64,000 bases of DNA from CADCWK01 sp965218235. Lineage in GTDB: Bacteria; Chloroflexota; Chloroflexia; Thermomicrobiales; UBA6265. The stretch is from NCBI GenBank assembly GCA_965218235.1, contig OZ244596.1:930001-994000 (forward strand), read 5' to 3'. Each line of letters starts with the position of its first letter. Positions within the stretch are counted from its first letter, which is position 1. The notes beneath the pieces were generated by a model. It had not been told where the DNA came from and made no database searches. It saw only the letters and a program-made list of their open reading frames with translations. Below are positions 1 to 9,063 of the stretch, in pieces. The translations under genes and the position numbers were made by a program.

Positions 1-638
1 GCCCAGGTGAAGATCGGCATCCGCATCAGCGTCATGCCGGGCGCCCGCAGATTGAAGATCGTCACGATCATGTTGAAGGAGGCGGCCAGCGACGAGAAGC
101 CGAGCACCTGGAGGCCAAGCGCCCAGAACTCGATGTTTCGGCCGGAATTGAACTCGTTGGTGAGGCCGGTCAGGATCTCAGTGTTCGGCGCGTAGCCGTA
201 CCAGCCGCCGTTCGGCGCCGCCCCGGCCAGGAAGCTCAGGTTCAGGATCAACGCGCCGGCCAGCAGCAACCAGTAGCTCAGGGCGTTGAGCCGTGGAAAC
301 GCCACATCTCTCGCCCCGATCTGTAACGGCACGAGGTAGTTGAACCACGCGGTCGAGGCCGGCATGACGGCCAGGAAGATCATCGTCGTCCCGTGCATCG
401 TGAACACGGAGTTGTAGGTATCAAGGCTGAGCAGGTTGTTCTCGGGGCGGGCCAGCTGGAGCCGGATCAGCATGGCCTCCAGGCCGCCGATGAACAGGAA
501 GACGATGGCCGACACCCCGTAGAGGATGCCGATCCGCTTGTGATCGATCGTCGTCAGCCACGACCAGAGGCCGCTCTCCGACGGGTAATCGGTCGACGCG
601 GGCCGGGTCAGAGTCTGCGGATGCGCTAGGGTCGCCAT
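1..638 (-). CDS. ctaD: Cytochrome c oxidase subunit I, N-terminal part (runs off window)
   Basis: This is the haem-copper oxidase catalytic subunit of the respiratory chain, a membrane protein that reduces O2 and pumps protons. Only about 212 N-terminal residues are in the window; the gene continues beyond base 1. The typical subunit I opening TTIDHKRIG lies at residues 29-37 just before the first membrane helix. MHGTTMIF (His82) matches the conserved helix II that carries a low-spin haem ligand. A run of further hydrophobic helices follows. The ATG at 638 is preceded by a GGAG-like site. It lies about 120 bp downstream of the subunit II gene on the same strand, the usual coxB-coxA order, so the two are probably co-transcribed. 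Family identity is clear; the catalytic histidines of later helices are outside the window. Confidence 0.95.
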   Translation of the reverse strand, partial: MATLAHPQTLTRPASTDYPSESGLWSWLTTIDHKRIGILYGVSAIVFLFIGGLEAMLIRLQLARPENNLLSLDTYNSVFTMHGTTMIFLAVMPASTAWFNYLVPLQIGARDVAFPRLNALSYWLLLAGALILNLSFLAGAAPNGGWYGYAPNTEILTGLTNEFNSGRNIEFWALGLQVLGFSSLAASFNMIVTIFNLRAPGMTLMRMPIFTW

Positions 639-756
639 GGACGGCTCCTGTCCCACTGCTCACGAATGCCATGACGTTGTGTGACGCGATGGTTGGTATC
701 GTATGGTTTCGACCGGTGTCCGGCCACCCCTGTGGTGCAGGGGTGGCCGATGATGC

Positions 757-2421
757 CTACTGCGGCGCCGTGATGGTGATCTTGCCTTCCATGCCAGCTT
801 CGCGATGTCCGGGAACGGTGCAGTAGAAGGTGTAGGTGCCCGGCGCCAGGTCGGCCGGAACGGTCCACATGACATGCTCGCCGCCGGTCGGAAGATCGAC
901 CGGAGAGGCGTCGTTGTAGCCCTCGATCGCAAAGTTGTGTTCGAGGACGCCGCTGTTGTACATGTCGATCGTCCCACCGACCGGAACCGTCAGGTCCTTC
1001 TGGGTCCAGCCGATGTCGTACCCCTCGAGCATGACCGGCCCGGCCGGTGCCGCGCCGCCCGTGGCGACCGGGGTTCCACCGACCGGCGTCGCGGCGGGAG
1101 TGGCCGGAGCGGGCGTCGAGACCGGAGCGGCGTTCTCGGCCAGCGCGTCGACGTTCATGTTGCCATTGGCAGTGCCGTTCTCCGGACAGCCTGCATCTGG
1201 CTTCAGCGATTCGAGGTAAGCAACGAGAGCGCTTACTGTTTCAGGTGTGAGTGCGCCCTCCTCGCCCTGATTCTTGATGCCGGTGTCGAGAGCGTACATA
1301 TAGTTGCCCTCCTTGACATGACCCGGATTCAATAACCAGAGGGCGAGATTCTCCGGCGTATTTTCGAGGAGTCCTGCGGCCAGCGTATCGCGGCAGGCAA
1401 GCAGCGTCAGGTTCGGTCCGGCGTTATTGCTGGTTGGATCCGCTGAGATACCGTCCTGAGCACCCATGGCGTTCGTGCCAGTGATGTTGTGGCAGAGCAG
1501 GCACTGACCAAACTCGCGTGGAGTCTGGGCGACGTTACCGTCTGGAGCATAGCCAGCCGTCGCCGCACCCGGTCCGGCGTTCCAGGCGGCCGTCCAGGTA
1601 TCGAAGTCGGCCCGTGGCTGGACCTTGACGATGAAGCGCATCCAGGCGTGGGCCGTCCCGCAGAACTCGGCGCACTCGCCGTAGTACGTCCCGGACTCCC
1701 GCGGGGTGAAGGAGAGGCGGCGCTCGTGACCGGGGATGACGTCCATGTGACCGGTCATCTCCGGAATCCAGAAGGAGTGGATCACGTTGTTGGAGTAGAG
1801 CTTGAAGACGACCTTCTGGTCCTCGGGGATCCGGACCTCGTTGGCGGTGATCAGGTCGGTCGCGTTGCCCTGCGCATCGACGGGGCCCAGGCCGGGGTAG
1901 TGGAACTCCCACCACCACTGCTTGCCGTAGACCTCGACGACGGTCGCCCCGCTGGTGTCGTCACTGGCGGCGTACGTCGAGTAGATCGTCGAGATCGTCG
2001 GGACGGCGATGATCAGCAGGACGATCGCCGGGATGACCGTCCAGGTGATCTCCAGGGTGCGGTGCCCGTGGACCTGGTTGGGCCGCGTGTTCTGAGCGCG
2101 CCGTCGTTTGAACCGCATCGCCGTGTAGACGATCAGGAACTGGACGAAGACGAAGACCACCACGCCCATCCAGAAGATGAGCCGGTAGAGACCCTGGATC
2201 ATCCCGCCTTCGGGTGACTTCGGATCGGTTGTCGTATACGGAGCACCGTCCTGGGCCAGCACCGGGCCGACCAGGCTCAGGACCAGCACCAGCACAGCCG
2301 CGAGCGCGCCGAACCGGAGCAGCGCCCGGCGGCGTCGCGCCCGGTCCTGCCCGGAACCGCTTCGTAGCCCGGAAGCCAGGGCGCTGCCCAGGCGCCCCGC
2401 ATCGATCAGACGTCGCCGCAT
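757..2421 (-). CDS. ctaC: Cytochrome c oxidase subunit II with cytochrome c and extra C-terminal cupredoxin domain
   Basis: The 554-residue protein has a signal or anchor segment (about 36-56) and two membrane helices (about 80-100 and 126-147). The CuA domain shows its ligands: His215, Cys250, Glu252, Cys254, His258, Met261. A cytochrome c domain follows with CLLCH at 307-311 and a likely axial Met375. After a Pro/Ala/Thr linker (430-462) comes a further cupredoxin-like domain with His495, Cys534, His539 and Met544, the ligand pattern of a type 1 copper site. Subunit II with cytochrome c (caa3 type) is well known; the third redox domain is the oddity. The frame stays open far upstream, but the ATG at 2421 is the first start that gives a normal signal sequence. 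It feeds electrons to subunit I, encoded just downstream. Confidence 0.93.
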   Translation of the reverse strand: MRRRLIDAGRLGSALASGLRSGSGQDRARRRRALLRFGALAAVLVLVLSLVGPVLAQDGAPYTTTDPKSPEGGMIQGLYRLIFWMGVVVFVFVQFLIVYTAMRFKRRRAQNTRPNQVHGHRTLEITWTVIPAIVLLIIAVPTISTIYSTYAASDDTSGATVVEVYGKQWWWEFHYPGLGPVDAQGNATDLITANEVRIPEDQKVVFKLYSNNVIHSFWIPEMTGHMDVIPGHERRLSFTPRESGTYYGECAEFCGTAHAWMRFIVKVQPRADFDTWTAAWNAGPGAATAGYAPDGNVAQTPREFGQCLLCHNITGTNAMGAQDGISADPTSNNAGPNLTLLACRDTLAAGLLENTPENLALWLLNPGHVKEGNYMYALDTGIKNQGEEGALTPETVSALVAYLESLKPDAGCPENGTANGNMNVDALAENAAPVSTPAPATPAATPVGGTPVATGGAAPAGPVMLEGYDIGWTQKDLTVPVGGTIDMYNSGVLEHNFAIEGYNDASPVDLPTGGEHVMWTVPADLAPGTYTFYCTVPGHREAGMEGKITITAPQ

Positions 2422-2952
2422 CCCGCTCCCTCGTGCCGATCGCCTGAGCCCGGAGCACGCATCCCCGGCTGTCGGCGGCACCCCTGCCACCGACCTCACG
2501 CCAACCGAGTGCTCCCGCTTCCCCACCATCGCCGGAACGGTCCGCCTGTGTATCCCGTGCGACAGCCATGCCCCACGGGACGAACCGCTCCGCCGTAATG
2601 TCCCGGTCATCTTCGCCCGTGCATGACGGCGGGTCAAGCGACGCGCGACCGCTTCCGGCATCCCGGCACCAAACGACCCATACCCGTGCCGAAACCTCTC
2701 GAAAACCGCCACGGAACGCGGAGAACGCCCCGGCTTTCTGGACGATTCGGCGCGGAACAATCCCGACAGAAGCCCCTGGCAGCAGCCTCTGCCAGAGGTC
2801 GTTCCGGTCTGTGGTACCAATCGTTGCGATGCCTGATCGGCAAGAGTCCGGCCCCTGCTCCCATGCGGGAGCAAGAGGAACGGGGATAATGCGATCAGGT
2901 CCCCGGAATCGTCCGCGGGTCCGCGCTCCTTCACCGTCAGGCAATCCGACGC
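2422..2952. other. Intergenic gap upstream of coxB
   Basis: About 530 bp between the divergent coxB and a small membrane protein gene. Frames are open because of high GC, but no recognisable protein, RNA gene or repeat was seen. It must hold the promoters of both neighbours; none is clear enough to place. Confidence 0.5.
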
Positions 2953-3306
2953 ATGACAAGCGACAGCCGTCCGACCATGGCCACCCCCACGCCAGTCAAC
3001 GCACCGGCCGATGAGGCGACCAAAACGCCTGGTTCGGATGAGACAACGGCGCCAGCCCTGAGCGGCGCGTCCCCGGTGCCTCATCCACACCGGACCCGCC
3101 AGATCGTCTCGGTCGTGCTGATCCTCGCCGGCTTCATCCTGCTCATCGTCACCCTGCGAGCGCAGAATCTCGGTCTCGCCCCGACCGAGGGCGCCAGCTG
3201 GACTCAGGTCACGACCGGCGTCCTCGGCACGATCCTCCTCGTCGGCGGCCTGGCCCTGATCGTCCAGGCCTTCGAGGTCAGCGACGAGCCGCCGTCGGGA
3301 ACGTGA
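2953..3306 (+). CDS. Small two-helix membrane protein, unknown function
   Basis: A 117-residue protein with a polar, Thr/Pro-rich N-terminus (about 1-45) and two hydrophobic helices (about 50-68 and 86-105). A short acidic tail follows. No family is recognised. ATG at 2953 is used here; a second ATG at 2977 is possible. It is transcribed away from the cytochrome oxidase genes, so a role in oxidase assembly or membrane context is only a guess from position. Confidence 0.6.
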   Translation: MTSDSRPTMATPTPVNAPADEATKTPGSDETTAPALSGASPVPHPHRTRQIVSVVLILAGFILLIVTLRAQNLGLAPTEGASWTQVTTGVLGTILLVGGLALIVQAFEVSDEPPSGT

Positions 3307-3374
3307 TACCCCTGGATTCCCGACCATGAATGGATCGGGCTGAAAGACGATGTCGCGACGTTCTGGGGCTCCAA

Positions 3375-3846
3375 TCAGCTCGTGGTCCCTCGCGGCTCCG
3401 ATACGCCGCCCATCATCTCGGGCCCGGTGGTTCGCTCAAACCGACCGTTCACCGTATTCTCGTGGTGATGGGTCTCCTGTTTGGCGATGTACGCCTGAAT
3501 CTGCTTCAATCCGGTCTCACTGAACGAGATCACCGAACGAGATCACCCCGTAGTCACCCTGCCAGGAGAAGCCCTCATCCGCCAGCCTCGGATGCCGGAC
3601 CCGGACGAGATTCGAGGATCGTCCCTTGATCTGACCGATCGCGTCCGACAGCAGCTGTGACGGTGGCAGCGAGACGGCCACATGGACGTGGTCCGGCATC
3701 ACCGCCACGCCATGCACCAGCCCACGAAGGGCGTGCAGATGGGAACGGATCGCGGCCTCGACGATGTCGGCCGCATCTCCCTCGAGCCAGGGCGTGCGCC
3801 GTCTCGTTGCCCAGACGACGTGGCAATAGAGCCGCCAGTAGGGCAC
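3375..3846 (-). pseudogene. IS200/IS605-like (Y1, REP-associated type) transposase broken by a 13-bp duplication
   Basis: Reading from GTG at 3846 (GGGGAAG upstream) gives a Y1 transposase start, PYWRLYCHVVWATRR. The HUH motif HVH is at residues 53-55 and the candidate nucleophile Tyr99 lies in WQGDYG. After Phe104 the frame is lost because gaacgagatcacc occurs twice in tandem (3522-3534 and 3535-3547). Removing one copy restores the frame through ETHHHENT, a typical C-terminal segment, to a TGA at 3375-3377, giving about 152 residues. As it stands it ends after 109 residues. This is seen directly. Whether the short form retains activity is unknown. No terminal repeats of a complete insertion sequence were found around it, which fits a REP-associated (RAYT-like) domesticated transposase. 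Confidence 0.85.
3522..3547. repeat. 13-bp perfect tandem duplication inside the transposase gene
   Basis: gaacgagatcacc is present twice without a gap. Its length is not a multiple of three, so it shifts the frame of the surrounding Y1 transposase. It looks like a replication-slippage event. Confidence 0.95.
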
Positions 3847-3983
3847 TTGAACTTCCCCAACCGTCGGGCTACAGTCGTGACTGCCACCCTGGCCCGCCGG
3901 AACCAACCATCTCCGCGACATCGTCCCTGAGCCCGATCCATTCATGGTCGGGTCCCATCGCAATCAACGCCGATCGATTCCAC

Positions 3984-5378
3984 TCAGCCCTCGAGGAGCA
4001 GGTTCTCCGGGTCCTCCAGCAGCTCCTTGATCTTCACCAAGAACTGGACCGCCTCCCGCCCGTCGACCACGCGGTGGTCGTAGCTCAGGGCGACGTACAT
4101 CATCGGCCGGACGACGATCTCGCCGTCCCGGACGACCGGGCGCTGCTGGATGGCGTGCATCCCGAGAATCCCCACCTGCGGGGTGTTCAGGATCGGCGTA
4201 CTGAGCAGCGAGCCGAACACGCCGCCGTTGGTGATCGTGAACGTCCCTCCGGACAGCTCCTCCAGCGTCAGCTTGTTGTCCCGCGCCCGGACGGCCAGCT
4301 GGCCGATCTCGCGCTCGATTCCCGCGAAGGTCTTCTGGTCGGCATCGCGGACGACCGGGACGACCAGCCCCTCCTCGACCCCAACGGCGATCCCGATGTC
4401 GTAGTACTTCTTCAGGACCAACTGGTCGCCGCGCAGCTCGGCGTTGACCTGCGGGAAGGTCCGCAGGGCGCCGATCACTGCCTTGGTGAAGAAGGACATG
4501 AAGCCGAGGTTGACGCCGTTGCGCTCCTTGAACGACTCCTTGCGCCGGGACCGGAGGGCCATCACGGCCGTCATGTCGATCTCGTTGAAGGTCGTCAGCA
4601 TCGCCGCCGTCTGCTGCGCTTCGACCAGCCGCTGGGCGATCGTCTGGCGCCGCCGGGAGAAGCGAACGACCTCCTCCGGCCGGCCGCTCGAGGCCGGGGC
4701 GGGCGTCGCCGCCTTCGCCGGAGCGGGGGCAGCGGTCGGGGCGAGACTGGCCGGAGCCGACTGGGCCGGGGACAGCGAGGCCGGGGCTGGCGAAGGAGCG
4801 GGAGCTTGAACCTGGCTCTGGCCCGGAGGCGCCGACTGGCCACGGGCCGCGACGAGCACATCCTCCCGCGTCACCCGGCCACCGGGGCCGCTGCCGGTGA
4901 TCCGGGCCAGATCGAGATGATGCTCCTCGGCCAGCCGCCGGACCATCGGCGCTGCCCGGTTGGAGTCCCCATCGGCCGGCGCCGCGGCGGGAGCCGGCGC
5001 CGGAGACGTAGCCGCCGCGATCGGGGCGTCGTTCGGGCCACTGTCCACCGCGACGGTTCGCTCATCGCTCGGCGGGCCGCCGGCCGGCTCGGCTACCACA
5101 GCCGGCTCGGCCGGAGCCGTCCCATTGGAAGAGGCTCCGGCCGCGCCGCCGAGCATCGCCAGGATCTCGCCGACGGTAACGACGTCGCCCTCCTGCCTGG
5201 CGATACTGGAGAGGACGCCGTCCTCGGTGGCGGTCACGTCGAGGTTGACCTTGTCGGTCTCCAGCTCGACGATCGTCTCGCCCCGGCTGACCTCGTCCCC
5301 CTCGCCCTTGAGCCAGGTCCCGACGACCGCATCGACCAGGGACTCGCCGAGCGGTGGAACCCGGATCTCGACCGCCAT
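3984..5378 (-). CDS. sucB: 2-oxoglutarate dehydrogenase E2 (dihydrolipoyllysine succinyltransferase)
   Basis: The E2 core of the 2-oxoglutarate dehydrogenase complex transfers succinyl groups from lipoamide to CoA in the TCA cycle. The 464-residue protein has an N-terminal lipoyl domain with ETDKVNLDV (lipoyl Lys43). An Ala/Pro-rich linker and a peripheral-subunit-binding domain (about 150-188, ending SGPGGRVTREDV) follow. After a second Ala/Pro linker comes the acyltransferase domain with catalytic DHRVVDG (His435, Asp439). ATG at 5378 has GGAG 9 nt upstream; an in-frame start 24 nt further up has no better site. It lies about 300 bp downstream of sucA on the same strand. The lipoyl Lys context and the E1 neighbour support the 2-oxoglutarate rather than pyruvate complex. 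Confidence 0.93.
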   Translation of the reverse strand: MAVEIRVPPLGESLVDAVVGTWLKGEGDEVSRGETIVELETDKVNLDVTATEDGVLSSIARQEGDVVTVGEILAMLGGAAGASSNGTAPAEPAVVAEPAGGPPSDERTVAVDSGPNDAPIAAATSPAPAPAAAPADGDSNRAAPMVRRLAEEHHLDLARITGSGPGGRVTREDVLVAARGQSAPPGQSQVQAPAPSPAPASLSPAQSAPASLAPTAAPAPAKAATPAPASSGRPEEVVRFSRRRQTIAQRLVEAQQTAAMLTTFNEIDMTAVMALRSRRKESFKERNGVNLGFMSFFTKAVIGALRTFPQVNAELRGDQLVLKKYYDIGIAVGVEEGLVVPVVRDADQKTFAGIEREIGQLAVRARDNKLTLEELSGGTFTITNGGVFGSLLSTPILNTPQVGILGMHAIQQRPVVRDGEIVVRPMMYVALSYDHRVVDGREAVQFLVKIKELLEDPENLLLEG

Positions 5379-5580
5379 GTCTGCTTCTCCTGTTTCGTTC
5401 ACGTCATACCGGACGGACGCTCATCACGCCCGTCCGTGACCAGTTCTGGAATGATATCGGTCTTCCAGGTCGCCAGGCGGCATTGTAGGAGCGATCCCTT
5501 GTGGTCGCCCGGCCTCCGCGGCGGCCATCGCCGTCAGGCAAGATCGCGGTGCAGGTCAACCTCCGTCAATCACGAACCGC

Positions 5581-5625
5581 ATGGCGCCTTACGGCATGGC
5601 GCCTTACGGCATGGCGCCTTACGGC
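5581..5625 (+). repeat. Three perfect tandem copies of a 15-bp unit
   Basis: atggcgccttacggc occurs three times in a row in the sucA-sucB spacer. It is followed by a segment resembling the dispersed GC-rich intergenic repeats seen elsewhere in the window (gggatcgcccctacga). It is probably noncoding, although it would read MAPYG three times. Confidence 0.9.
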
Positions 5626-5630
5626 GCGGG

Positions 5631-5667
5631 CGCCGCAAGGGATCGCCCCTACGATCGCCCGCGCCGG
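5631..5667 (+). repeat. Partial copy of dispersed GC-rich intergenic repeat
   Basis: The stretch around gggatcgcccctacga is shared with the repeat at 24060-24076 and resembles the cgcccctac ends of other copies. It sits between sucA and sucB. Confidence 0.55.
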
Positions 5668-5676
5668 GCTATCGGA

Positions 5677-8631
5677 TTAATCGTCTCCGACCGAGGCAGG
5701 GGTCCGCCCTTCAATGCGTCGGGAACTGTGCCGGCCGTTGCCGCTGGCGGTACCGTTGCCGGACCGGCCGTTGGTCGGGACCTCGGGGACGACCAGGGTC
5801 GTCGCCACGATCCGGCTCTGCTCGGCGGCGTGCATGTCGGCCGAGCCTTCGGCCGGGGAGGCCCGGTTGGGCCGCCCGACGTACCGGACGGGGACCGACT
5901 CGCCAAGGAGCTCCCGCAGCCGCGACTCCATGAAGGTCCACGCCCCCATGTTGCGCGGCTCCTCCTGCGCCCAGACGACCTCGGTCAGGTTCGGATACTG
6001 CCCGATCACCTCCGAGATCGCCGTCCGTTGGAACGGGGCAAGTTGCTCGACCCGGACGACGGCGACCTTGCTGGCGTTGGCCCGGTGCTCGCTGGCCTCC
6101 AGGTCCACCCAGATCCGGCCGGAGCAGAGCACCAGCCGTGTCACGCTCGCCCGGCGGTCGGCCGCCGTCGCGTCGTCCAGCACCGGCCGGAACGTGCCGG
6201 AGGTGAAGTCGGCAAGCGGCGAGGCGGCGAGCGGGTGCCGCAGCAGGCTCTTCGGCGTCATGATGACCAGCGGCCGCCGGTCGATGTCGAGCAGCGCGGC
6301 CTGGCGCCGGAGGAGGTGGAAGTACTGCGCCGCCGTCGTGCAGTTCGCGACGCGGAGGTTGTCCCGCGCCACGAGCTGAAGGAACCGCTCCAGCCGGCCG
6401 CTGGAGTGCTCCGGCCCCTGGCCCTCGTAGCCGTGCGGTAGCAGCAGGACCAGCGACGGCTCCTGCTGCCACTTGGCCCGGGCCGAGGCGAGGAACTGGT
6501 CGATCACGACCTGGGCGCCGTTGACGAAGTCGCCGAACTGCCCCTCCCAGAGGACGAGCGCCTCCGGGGCGTGAACGCTGTAGCCGTACTCGAAGCCGAC
6601 GCAGGCGTTCTCGGACAGCGGGCTGTTGTAGACCGCGAACGACGCCTTCGCGTCCGGCAGGGTCGTCAGCGGGTTGTAGGGGTTGCCGGTCGCGTTGTCG
6701 TGCAGGACGAGGTGACGCTGACTGAAGGTGCCGCGCTCGGCGTCCTGTCCGGTCAGCCGGACCGGGATGCCGTCGGAGATGATGCCGGCGAAGGCCAGCA
6801 CCTCGGCGTGGGCCCAGTCGACCCTGCCCTCGCCGGTGTCGAGCGCCTTCGCGCGTCGATCCCACTGGCGGGCCAGCTTGCTTGGCGGCTTGAACCCCTC
6901 CGGCAGGGCGTGGATCGCCGTCTGGAACCCACGCAGCCGCTCTTCGGACAGGGCCGTCGTGACCTCGTGCCGACCGGAGCCGACGAAGGACTCCTCGGGC
7001 GGGGCCGCCGCCGTCCCCTCCGTGACCGACTTCCGCAATTCGGCCAGATGATCGAGCTGCGCCGTCTGCATCGCCTTCGCGTCGTCCATGGTCAGCACGC
7101 CGTCCGCGACAAGGCGCTCGGCCCACTGGGCGCGGACGGTCGGGTGCTTCTGGATCCGGCCGTACATGACCGGCTGGGTGAAGGTCGGCTCGTCGCCCTC
7201 GTTGTGACCCCAGCGGCGGTAGCCGACGATGTCGATCAGGACGTCCTTGTCGAACGCCTGGCGGTACTCCAGCGCGATCCGGGCCGCGATCAGACAGGCC
7301 TCAGGGTTGTCGGCCGAGACGTGGAAGATCGGGATCTCGAAACCCTTGGCGAGGTCGCCGGCGTAGAGCGTCGAGCGCGAGTCCTCGATGTCGGTGGTGT
7401 AGCCGATCTGATTGTTGACGATGATGTGGACGGTGCCGCCGACGGTGTAGCCCCTGAGGCCGGACAGGTTGAGCGTCTCGGCGACGACCCCCTGCCCAGG
7501 GAAGGCCGCGTCGCCATGGAGCAGGATCGCCATGCTGGCGCTGTCGTCCCGGACCGGGGCGCCAGCTGCGTCCCGGCGGTCCTGCGAGGCCCGCGTCATC
7601 CCCTCGACGATCGGATTGACCGCCTCGAGGTGGCTCGGATTGGGCGCAAGCACGAGCGGAATACTCGTCACCCGACCCGTGGCGTTGTCGACCGCCAGCC
7701 TGGCGCCGAGGTGGTACTTGACGTCGCCGGTGACGTCGTCGGTCGCGTCGGTCCCGGTGATCTCATCGGTCGACTCGAGCGTGTCCGGCGCCGTCGGCTG
7801 CCTGCCCTTCCCGCCCTCGAAGGCCGCGATGATCGCCTCGTAGGGCTTGCCCAGGACGTGGGTCAGGACGTTGAGGCGGCCCCGGTGCGCCATCCCGAGG
7901 ATGACTTCGCGGGTCCCGTTGGCGGCGGCATCGACGATGATCTCGTCGAGGACGGGAATGAGGACGTCGCTGCCTTCGATGGAGAAGCGCTTCTGGCCGA
8001 GATAGGTCTGATGGAGGAAGGTCTCGAACGACTCGACCTGCGTCAGCCGCTCCAGCACGGCCCGCTTGCGGTCGGCGTCGAGGACCGCGCCGTAGCGGTT
8101 GTGCTCGATCGCGTCCCGCAGCCACGCCCGCTCGGACGGCGCCTGGATATGGTCGAGGTCGAAACCGATCCCGCCGCCGTAGGCCTGGCGCAGACGACCG
8201 ATCGCCTCGCCGGCGGTGGTCAATCCCTCGGCGACCGGCCCACCGACCGCCGAGGCGGGGATCGCGTCGAGGTCGGTGTCCTCCAGGCCGTAGTGCCCGG
8301 CGTCGAGCTCGGGTGAGCCATAGGGCGGAGTGCCCAACGGGTCGAGCCGAACCGACAGGTGGCCGAGGTCGCGGATGGCGCTGGCGAGCTGCGAGACACC
8401 GACGACCTTGCCGACATTCGCGGCGGACCCGGCGACTGGCGGCGTGGCGTTTGGCGTCGCCGGACCGGCAGCGAGGCGCGTCAACTCCGTCGGGTCGGCG
8501 CGGTCGAAGAAGGCGCGGGCGTCGGGGTCAACGGAGGTCGGGTCGTCGGCATAGCGATCGTAGAGATCGAGCACGTAGCCGGCGTTCGGGCCGAAGAACA
8601 GTGTTCGCAAATCCGTGGCTGGCATGCTCAT
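5677..8631 (-). CDS. sucA: 2-oxoglutarate dehydrogenase E1 component
   Basis: The thiamine-diphosphate-dependent E1 decarboxylates 2-oxoglutarate and loads succinyl onto the lipoyl group of SucB. The 984-residue length is normal for the family. The N-terminus (FFGPNAGYVLDLYDRYADDP) is the E1o-type start that docks to E2. The central part carries GMAHRGRLNVLTHVLGKP and HLGARLA. HGDAAFPGQGVVAETLNLS contains the TPP/Mg-binding Asp. The second half has RWGHNEGDEP and the C-terminal EEPRNMGAW. ATG at 8631 was chosen because it gives the family N-terminus; upstream in-frame sequence is not protein-like. It heads the sucA-sucB unit. Confidence 0.95.
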   Translation of the reverse strand: MSMPATDLRTLFFGPNAGYVLDLYDRYADDPTSVDPDARAFFDRADPTELTRLAAGPATPNATPPVAGSAANVGKVVGVSQLASAIRDLGHLSVRLDPLGTPPYGSPELDAGHYGLEDTDLDAIPASAVGGPVAEGLTTAGEAIGRLRQAYGGGIGFDLDHIQAPSERAWLRDAIEHNRYGAVLDADRKRAVLERLTQVESFETFLHQTYLGQKRFSIEGSDVLIPVLDEIIVDAAANGTREVILGMAHRGRLNVLTHVLGKPYEAIIAAFEGGKGRQPTAPDTLESTDEITGTDATDDVTGDVKYHLGARLAVDNATGRVTSIPLVLAPNPSHLEAVNPIVEGMTRASQDRRDAAGAPVRDDSASMAILLHGDAAFPGQGVVAETLNLSGLRGYTVGGTVHIIVNNQIGYTTDIEDSRSTLYAGDLAKGFEIPIFHVSADNPEACLIAARIALEYRQAFDKDVLIDIVGYRRWGHNEGDEPTFTQPVMYGRIQKHPTVRAQWAERLVADGVLTMDDAKAMQTAQLDHLAELRKSVTEGTAAAPPEESFVGSGRHEVTTALSEERLRGFQTAIHALPEGFKPPSKLARQWDRRAKALDTGEGRVDWAHAEVLAFAGIISDGIPVRLTGQDAERGTFSQRHLVLHDNATGNPYNPLTTLPDAKASFAVYNSPLSENACVGFEYGYSVHAPEALVLWEGQFGDFVNGAQVVIDQFLASARAKWQQEPSLVLLLPHGYEGQGPEHSSGRLERFLQLVARDNLRVANCTTAAQYFHLLRRQAALLDIDRRPLVIMTPKSLLRHPLAASPLADFTSGTFRPVLDDATAADRRASVTRLVLCSGRIWVDLEASEHRANASKVAVVRVEQLAPFQRTAISEVIGQYPNLTEVVWAQEEPRNMGAWTFMESRLRELLGESVPVRYVGRPNRASPAEGSADMHAAEQSRIVATTLVVPEVPTNGRSGNGTASGNGRHSSRRIEGRTPASVGDD

Positions 8632-9063
8632 CGCTGCCCCATCGGCTCCCTGGGCGGGCCGGTCATCACCGCATCGCTGAGGTACCATGACTGACTCGCG
8701 CCCTGATGAACGACCTGCGTCGCACCCACCGAGAGGTTCGGCGGTGTCCCACGTCGTGCTCGAAGTGGCCCCCTGCCGAGACCGGAGATCGTCCCGCGAC
8801 ACACGGCACTGGCGTGTCACGGAAGGAGGATGACCGGCTCCGGGCGGGCCCGGTCGCAGCGCCTATTCTAGCACGCACGCCACGGGCAACGGGCACAAAA
8901 TCCGAGCGCCGCACAGGATGTAAGAGGGAGGCCATCGGTCCGGTTCACCGAGTTGAGCAGGGCATTCTGCCCAAACGACCGCAGCGGAGTCCGCCCACAC
9001 GTGCCCCGGCAATCAGGCGCAGTGACCCTGCCGCCCGGCCAGGCAGCGGCCGACCAGCACCTG
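8632..9063. other. Intergenic gap upstream of sucA
   Basis: About 430 bp between the sucA start and the end of an SDR gene. No gene was seen. It contains a possible extended -10 element reading toward sucA (separate entry), implying a leader of about 230 nt. Confidence 0.5.
8865..8873 (-). promoter_or_regulatory. Possible extended -10 promoter element for sucAB
   Basis: On the minus strand the sequence reads TGCTAGAAT, an extended -10 (TGn plus TAGAAT). It lies in an AT-richer patch about 235 nt before the sucA start. No convincing -35 is present at the right distance, so this is a weak call. Confidence 0.3.

Noticed and set aside
2422..3327. In-frame upstream extension of the coxB frame by about 300 codons
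   Set aside because: The translation before 2421 is low-complexity and overlaps the opposite-strand small gene. A normal signal sequence starts at 2421.
5581..5625. Possible CRISPR or short coding repeat
   Set aside because: The units are 15 bp and contiguous with no spacers. There is no ribosome site, and cas genes are absent from the window.
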